DNA from: Planctomycetota bacterium
GTDB lineage: Bacteria > Planctomycetota > UBA8108 > UBA1146
Length of the DNA: 60,942 nt
NCBI GenBank assembly: GCA_018694835.1
Contig: JABHOG010000133.1
Span: 1 to 60,942 of the forward strand
Reading direction: 5' to 3'
The notes beneath the pieces were generated by a model. It saw only the letters and a list, made by a program, of their open reading frames with translations. It was not told the origin of the DNA and made no database searches. Below are positions 57,397-60,942 of this stretch, one piece after another (positions within the stretch are counted from its first letter, which is position 1; each line of letters opens with the position of its first letter). Made by a program: the position numbers and the translations under genes.

Positions 57397-58869
57397 TTGA
57401 ATTCAGCATCCGGACAGTTTGAAACCAAGCCGATCCAGATCGATTCCGCTGCAGCACAGTCCGCAGTGCATTTGTCCCATCTGATTCTGCCCCCCTTGCC
57501 TTGGCACCATCGATTTTGTGACTCCCATCTCCTCGGATGGCTGCTCCTTCTTCTGCTCCTTCCGCAGTGGGCACTCGGGCAGCAAGGAGCAGATCCGTTC
57601 GACCAGGATCCGTTTGACCCCTTCAGCACCAACCCCTTTGAGGAAGCGCAAGAGCTCCAGCAAGAAGACAATTCCGATCTCGGTTTCATCACCATTCAGC
57701 ATGGCGGCCGCATCTCCATCGTAGGCCCAGGAGATGTTCCTCATCTCGAACTGGTGGGGACCCTTCGCCTCGATTCGACGATCCACTCCCAGCAAGATCC
57801 CTCGAGCCTATCCGGCACCAGCCTCCGCAGGAGCGACCTTCGTATCGAGGGCAGCGCCCTCGAAAAAAATCACTTTCGATTCCGCCTGAACTTCGACGAT
57901 GAGAACTCGGCCGGGGCCTTCTCCGAGTTCTGGATCGACCGCCATATCCGTGGTGGATTGCATCTGACCGGCGGCAGGATCCCCAATTCGATGGGGCTCC
58001 AGGGCGGGCTCTTCCAGGAAGATCGACTCACCGTCTCCCAAGGACTGATCGATTGGATCTCCGAGGGCTCCAGTTATTCCATCCGCGGAGGGGGACGCTG
58101 GCTCGATGATGCCATCATCACTGACCTGCAGGCGAGATTGGGAAATTCGGTCGATCCTCGTGGGCTGAGATTTGGAGGACAGGGGATCTCCGGGCGACTC
58201 AGCCTTCAGCCCTTCAGTCGATTGCTGTTCGGTGGCCCCGAAGCCGTGGAAACTCCTGGGAGCCACTTCTCGATGTTCATCGCGGGTCGCCTCGAGCGCC
58301 ATTGCGAGGGTCGGATCCAGGTTCTGAGCCCGGGAGAGTTGACCCTGATGGAAACCGTTCCGCTCGAGGTGGAAAGCGCGCGCTGGGTTCGAGCCGGCTG
58401 GCGCTGGCCGCTACTCGAGTGGCTTCATCTGGAGAACGAATGGATGACTCATGGCCTCCATGGAACCGAAACCACTTCCGGCCCTACCGATCTTTCGGGA
58501 GATCTCACCGGCTGGCAGTTTGGAATCAGGGCGCTGATCTCTCGAAACAACTCCCTACCCACACGATCCGGACCAGACCTTCCACCCACCACTTTTGATG
58601 CTCCTTCCCCCTTCGATGGACCCAACATTGAACTGCTTCTTCGTTACGAGAGGGCACACCTCGCAGGACAACTGGAAAGTCTGGGCCTACTCGATCCTGG
58701 CAGCGCTGGCGGGACCGTCCAGGTACTGAGAGCGGGGCTTTCGGCACGGCCAAAACCGTGGCTGAGGTGGTTATTCGAGGCGACCTGGGCCCAAACAGAG
58801 GAGTCGATGTCGACCTTCGATGATGATCGAGGGACCAACTTACGGCTGATGCTCGAATTGGGCGGATAG
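57397..58869 (+). CDS. phosphate-selective-type outer-membrane porin (OprO/OprP-like)
   Basis: The frame opens at TTG 57397; the real start may be further in, because the hydrophobic signal (LLGWLLLLLLLPQWALGQ) lies only at residues ~46-63. About 490 aa. DPFDQDPFDPFSTNPFEE is an acidic linker. The barrel then alternates aromatic and polar strands (HLELVGTLRLDS, RSDLRIEGSALEKNHFRFRLNF, FSEFWIDRHIRGGLHLTGGRI, ESARWVRAGWRWP, IELLLRYERAHL) like porins O/P. The product would form a channel for anions or small solutes. Confidence 0.75.
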   Translation: MNSASGQFETKPIQIDSAAAQSAVHLSHLILPPLPWHHRFCDSHLLGWLLLLLLLPQWALGQQGADPFDQDPFDPFSTNPFEEAQELQQEDNSDLGFITIQHGGRISIVGPGDVPHLELVGTLRLDSTIHSQQDPSSLSGTSLRRSDLRIEGSALEKNHFRFRLNFDDENSAGAFSEFWIDRHIRGGLHLTGGRIPNSMGLQGGLFQEDRLTVSQGLIDWISEGSSYSIRGGGRWLDDAIITDLQARLGNSVDPRGLRFGGQGISGRLSLQPFSRLLFGGPEAVETPGSHFSMFIAGRLERHCEGRIQVLSPGELTLMETVPLEVESARWVRAGWRWPLLEWLHLENEWMTHGLHGTETTSGPTDLSGDLTGWQFGIRALISRNNSLPTRSGPDLPPTTFDAPSPFDGPNIELLLRYERAHLAGQLESLGLLDPGSAGGTVQVLRAGLSARPKPWLRWLFEATWAQTEESMSTFDDDRGTNLRLMLELGG

Positions 58870-59044
58870 CCACCGTTCCGGTCATTCCTTCCGGAAACTG
58901 CTCCCTTCTCCAGGCCAGATCTCGGCGGTTCCGGCAGGCCGATTTGCACCGTTGGCGTTCTCCGTCGTACTCTTCTCGGGACCCGTTATGTCCACATCAT
59001 CCCCGATGGACCGCGAGTGATCCCCCAAAGGAAGAGGTCTCACG

Positions 59045-59491
59045 ATGGAATCGTGTCCCGAAATTAATGCCCAGCAGGATGGATACACCTTGCTGGAGGT
59101 GATGATCGCCCTGGCCCTGCTGACCGTCGTCGGAACCGCAGCAGCGATGTTGATGCTGCCGATCCTCGACGAGCAGAACCACACCCGAGAAGTGACTCGG
59201 GCGACAGGACACACCCGAGCAGTCATCGAAGAGTTGAACTCCCGCACTATGGAAGACCTGACCAACTCCCAGGATGGATACCTGCTCTCGAGTAACTGGC
59301 CGAAAAAGGGCCGCCAGGTCTTTGATGAGACTCCGACCCTGCTCGAGATGGCAGATCTGACCATCCCCACCCTCGATGTCTCGGTCACCGACATCGAAGC
59401 CGACCCCCTGGAGATCCTCGTAGAGGTCACCTGGGAGGGCCGTGATGAGGGACAAATTCAACACCAGTTCTGGGTCATTCGAACCCGGTAG
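59045..59491 (+). CDS. type II/IV pseudopilin (GspI/PilV-like)
   Basis: About 148 aa. Prepilin peptidase site G-Y-T-L-L-E (DGYTLLEVMIALALLTVVG) with Glu at +5 and a long hydrophobic helix. The rest is a small globular pseudopilin domain. First of three consecutive genes of this type, so it is probably a minor pilin of a secretion or pilus system. Confidence 0.85.
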   Translation: MESCPEINAQQDGYTLLEVMIALALLTVVGTAAAMLMLPILDEQNHTREVTRATGHTRAVIEELNSRTMEDLTNSQDGYLLSSNWPKKGRQVFDETPTLLEMADLTIPTLDVSVTDIEADPLEILVEVTWEGRDEGQIQHQFWVIRTR

Positions 59492-59501
59492 GAGTAGACC
59501 G

Positions 59502-60191
59502 ATGAACCCCACACACCCGAGACCAGAGGAGGGCACGACCCTGCTCGAGATTCTCATCGCCACGACGGTCTTCGTCGTGGTGCTCGGATTGAGCCTGGCT
59601 CTCGCCACCTCCTTCGCACGCTTCGGTAGCGACGCAGACGCCGATTCCGCGGCTCAGTTCGACGCCCACCGCAGTTTCATGAGGGTCGAGTCGCTGCTGA
59701 GGCAGGGCTGGTCGACCCCGGTCCTGTCTCCGTCGGGGGAGTCGCTGGAGATCGATCTGCTCGGCTACTCCTATGATGTAACCACCGATCAATGGGATCG
59801 AATCGCCCCTGAAACCTGGCGCAGAGAATATGATCTAGCGCTGGGGCAATACCACTTCGAGGACAGTTCTGGTATTCCATTGTCGGTGGTTCAGTGCTCG
59901 ATCGAATGGCAACGCCTCTCGAGCGATCCAGCCAGTGATGATTATCACTTCGGAGATGTCAGCTGTACGATTTTCGATTCGCTGGGCAATTCATCCAGTT
60001 CGACCCTGGCCACTCGCATCGGTACCTATCAGTTGAACGAAGCCGGCACCGACCGATTGCCCGGACTCTTCTTCGAAATCCAGGGGCTTTCCATCGTCGT
60101 CAATTTGAATCTTCAGCGCGAAAGTGACCATGTCCCCTACTCCGTCAGAAGCCGAGTCAAGCGGCGCAATTTCATCGAGGATTCCCAGTGA
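59502..60191 (+). CDS. minor pseudopilin (GspJ/PilW-like)
   Basis: ATG at 59502, 6 nt behind AGGAG. About 229 aa. Prepilin site EGTTLLEILIATTVFVVVLG, then a ~200-residue beta-rich body. Size and place fit GspJ/PilW. The stop overlaps a GTG of the next frame (GTGA). Confidence 0.83.
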   Translation: MNPTHPRPEEGTTLLEILIATTVFVVVLGLSLALATSFARFGSDADADSAAQFDAHRSFMRVESLLRQGWSTPVLSPSGESLEIDLLGYSYDVTTDQWDRIAPETWRREYDLALGQYHFEDSSGIPLSVVQCSIEWQRLSSDPASDDYHFGDVSCTIFDSLGNSSSSTLATRIGTYQLNEAGTDRLPGLFFEIQGLSIVVNLNLQRESDHVPYSVRSRVKRRNFIEDSQ

Positions 60192-60253
60192 TCTCGAATA
60201 CAACACCATCGATCTCCCCCACCGGTCCACTGCCCCACACTGGAAGGTCACCC

Positions 60254-60942
60254 ATGGATCCAATCATCCTGGCACCCACATCGAGAACCAAATCGACACC
60301 GGACCAGTCCCTTGGCGATTCCCAGCGAGGATCCGCGTTGCTGGTCACCGCATTCATGATCCTGGTGATCGGCCTGATCTCCTCGGCAACGGTCGCCACC
60401 ACCTTGACCCGGAGCAAGGATTCACGCTTCCAGCTCGACAAGTTGAAGGCCAGAACCCTGGCCGAATCGATCCTCGATGCGGCACAGAAGGATATCTTGG
60501 TCCGAACAGCCAACTTCGATGATCCCTTCGAGTTCTCGACGACCGCCACCGGAACGGTGCTGGTCGGTGGAGTCAGCTACAACTGGAATGCCACCGATCT
60601 CACACCCCAGGTCTACCCGACTGAGATCGAGGATGATGGATGGAGACCGATCGAGGTGCTCTACGATTCCACCGATACTGGTGGTCCTACACAGACCCTC
60701 TACACGCGGGTCGTTCAACTCTACCCCGGAGCAAACTCTACCTCGGGAGTCGAGATGGACTCTGCCATGAGCCATCTTCGCAGAACCATCGAAGTACAAA
60801 GGAATCCGCTCTTCGACTTCGCCATCTTTTATGATGATGACCTGGAACTGCTCCCTGGCCCCAGCATGACATTTGCCGGTAAAGTCCACGCCAACGGCGA
60901 CATCTACGTCGGCGTCGGAGGTACCTTGACCATCGATTCCGA
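60254..60942 (+). CDS. PilX-like pilus assembly protein (3' truncated)
   Basis: The frame is open to the window edge. I choose the ATG at 60254, 6 nt behind GGAAGG; a GTG at 60188 overlaps the previous stop. 229 codons are visible. GSALLVTAFMILVIGLISS is the N-terminal helix of PilX-type proteins, and the body holds FAIFYDDDLELLPGPSMTF and GKVHANGDIYVG, phrases typical of PilX/DUF-type pilus assembly proteins. It ends the pseudopilin run. Confidence 0.8.
   Translation, partial: MDPIILAPTSRTKSTPDQSLGDSQRGSALLVTAFMILVIGLISSATVATTLTRSKDSRFQLDKLKARTLAESILDAAQKDILVRTANFDDPFEFSTTATGTVLVGGVSYNWNATDLTPQVYPTEIEDDGWRPIEVLYDSTDTGGPTQTLYTRVVQLYPGANSTSGVEMDSAMSHLRRTIEVQRNPLFDFAIFYDDDLELLPGPSMTFAGKVHANGDIYVGVGGTLTIDS

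Overview
The window looks like chromosomal DNA from a Planctomycetota-type bacterium (inference). The main reasons are a family of secreted proteins that end in a dockerin-like, EF-hand-type double repeat with a proline/cysteine-rich tail, a lipoprotein- and porin-bearing Gram-negative style envelope, futalosine-pathway menaquinone synthesis (MqnC), a B12-dependent class II ribonucleotide reductase, and short genes packed into operons with ATGA or 8-17 nt overlaps. No rRNA, tRNA, CRISPR array or intact transposon was seen.

Region 1 (1-14.4 kb, + strand) is accessory surface and secretion DNA. It opens with the 3' end of a YhaN/SbcC-like ATPase. It then holds a frameshifted secreted protein, two paralogous membrane-anchored proteins of carboxypeptidase-regulatory-like repeats, and four intact secreted proteins with C-terminal dockerin-like modules. 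One of these is a seven-repeat FG-GAP propeller, and two carry a cohesin-like N-terminal domain. Scattered among them are four orphan pieces of the same dockerin tail (1091-1260, 6759-6986, 11394-11459, 13243-13437), all keeping the 3' end of the module. A fifth protein of this kind, a lipoprotein, lies alone at 40970-43498.

Region 2 (14.4-19.6 kb, - strand) is a two-gene redox operon: a large multicopper oxidase with an extreme Asp/Glu tail, overlapping a Sco-cytochrome c fusion. It is bounded by a clear intrinsic terminator and preceded by a terminator-like hairpin in its leader.

Region 3 (19.6-43.5 kb) is mainly housekeeping. The - strand has RimK-like ligase/PolX/thioesterase/broken tubby-like gene and a cysteine dioxygenase. 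The + strand has thioesterase-queE-queD-glmS. A - strand run holds a lipoprotein, an IMP/GMP-type 5'-nucleotidase, a sugar isomerase and a CCA-adding enzyme. Then come ligA and a sodium:neurotransmitter symporter, trmO, a MOSC protein, and a PabA/TrpG-unknown-pyrF-degenerate HD run.

Region 4 (43.5-60.9 kb) begins with about 1.5 kb without a convincing gene. It continues with nrdJ, dcd, mqnC, a Memo-like protein and a cobalamin adenosyltransferase on the + strand; the last makes the cofactor NrdJ needs. A - strand operon follows (trxB, TatD-like hydrolase, folE, zinc-ribbon protein, YacP-like nuclease, CYTH protein). The window ends with a secreted protein, a porin and the start of a pseudopilin operon.

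Two themes recur. First, coding sequences are broken by one event each: two C-tract frameshifts and two or three in-frame stops. Second, short tandem repeats sit on or beside stop codons of unrelated genes. The most interesting candidate system is the cohesin-like/dockerin-like surface set with its loose, homogenised dockerin tails.
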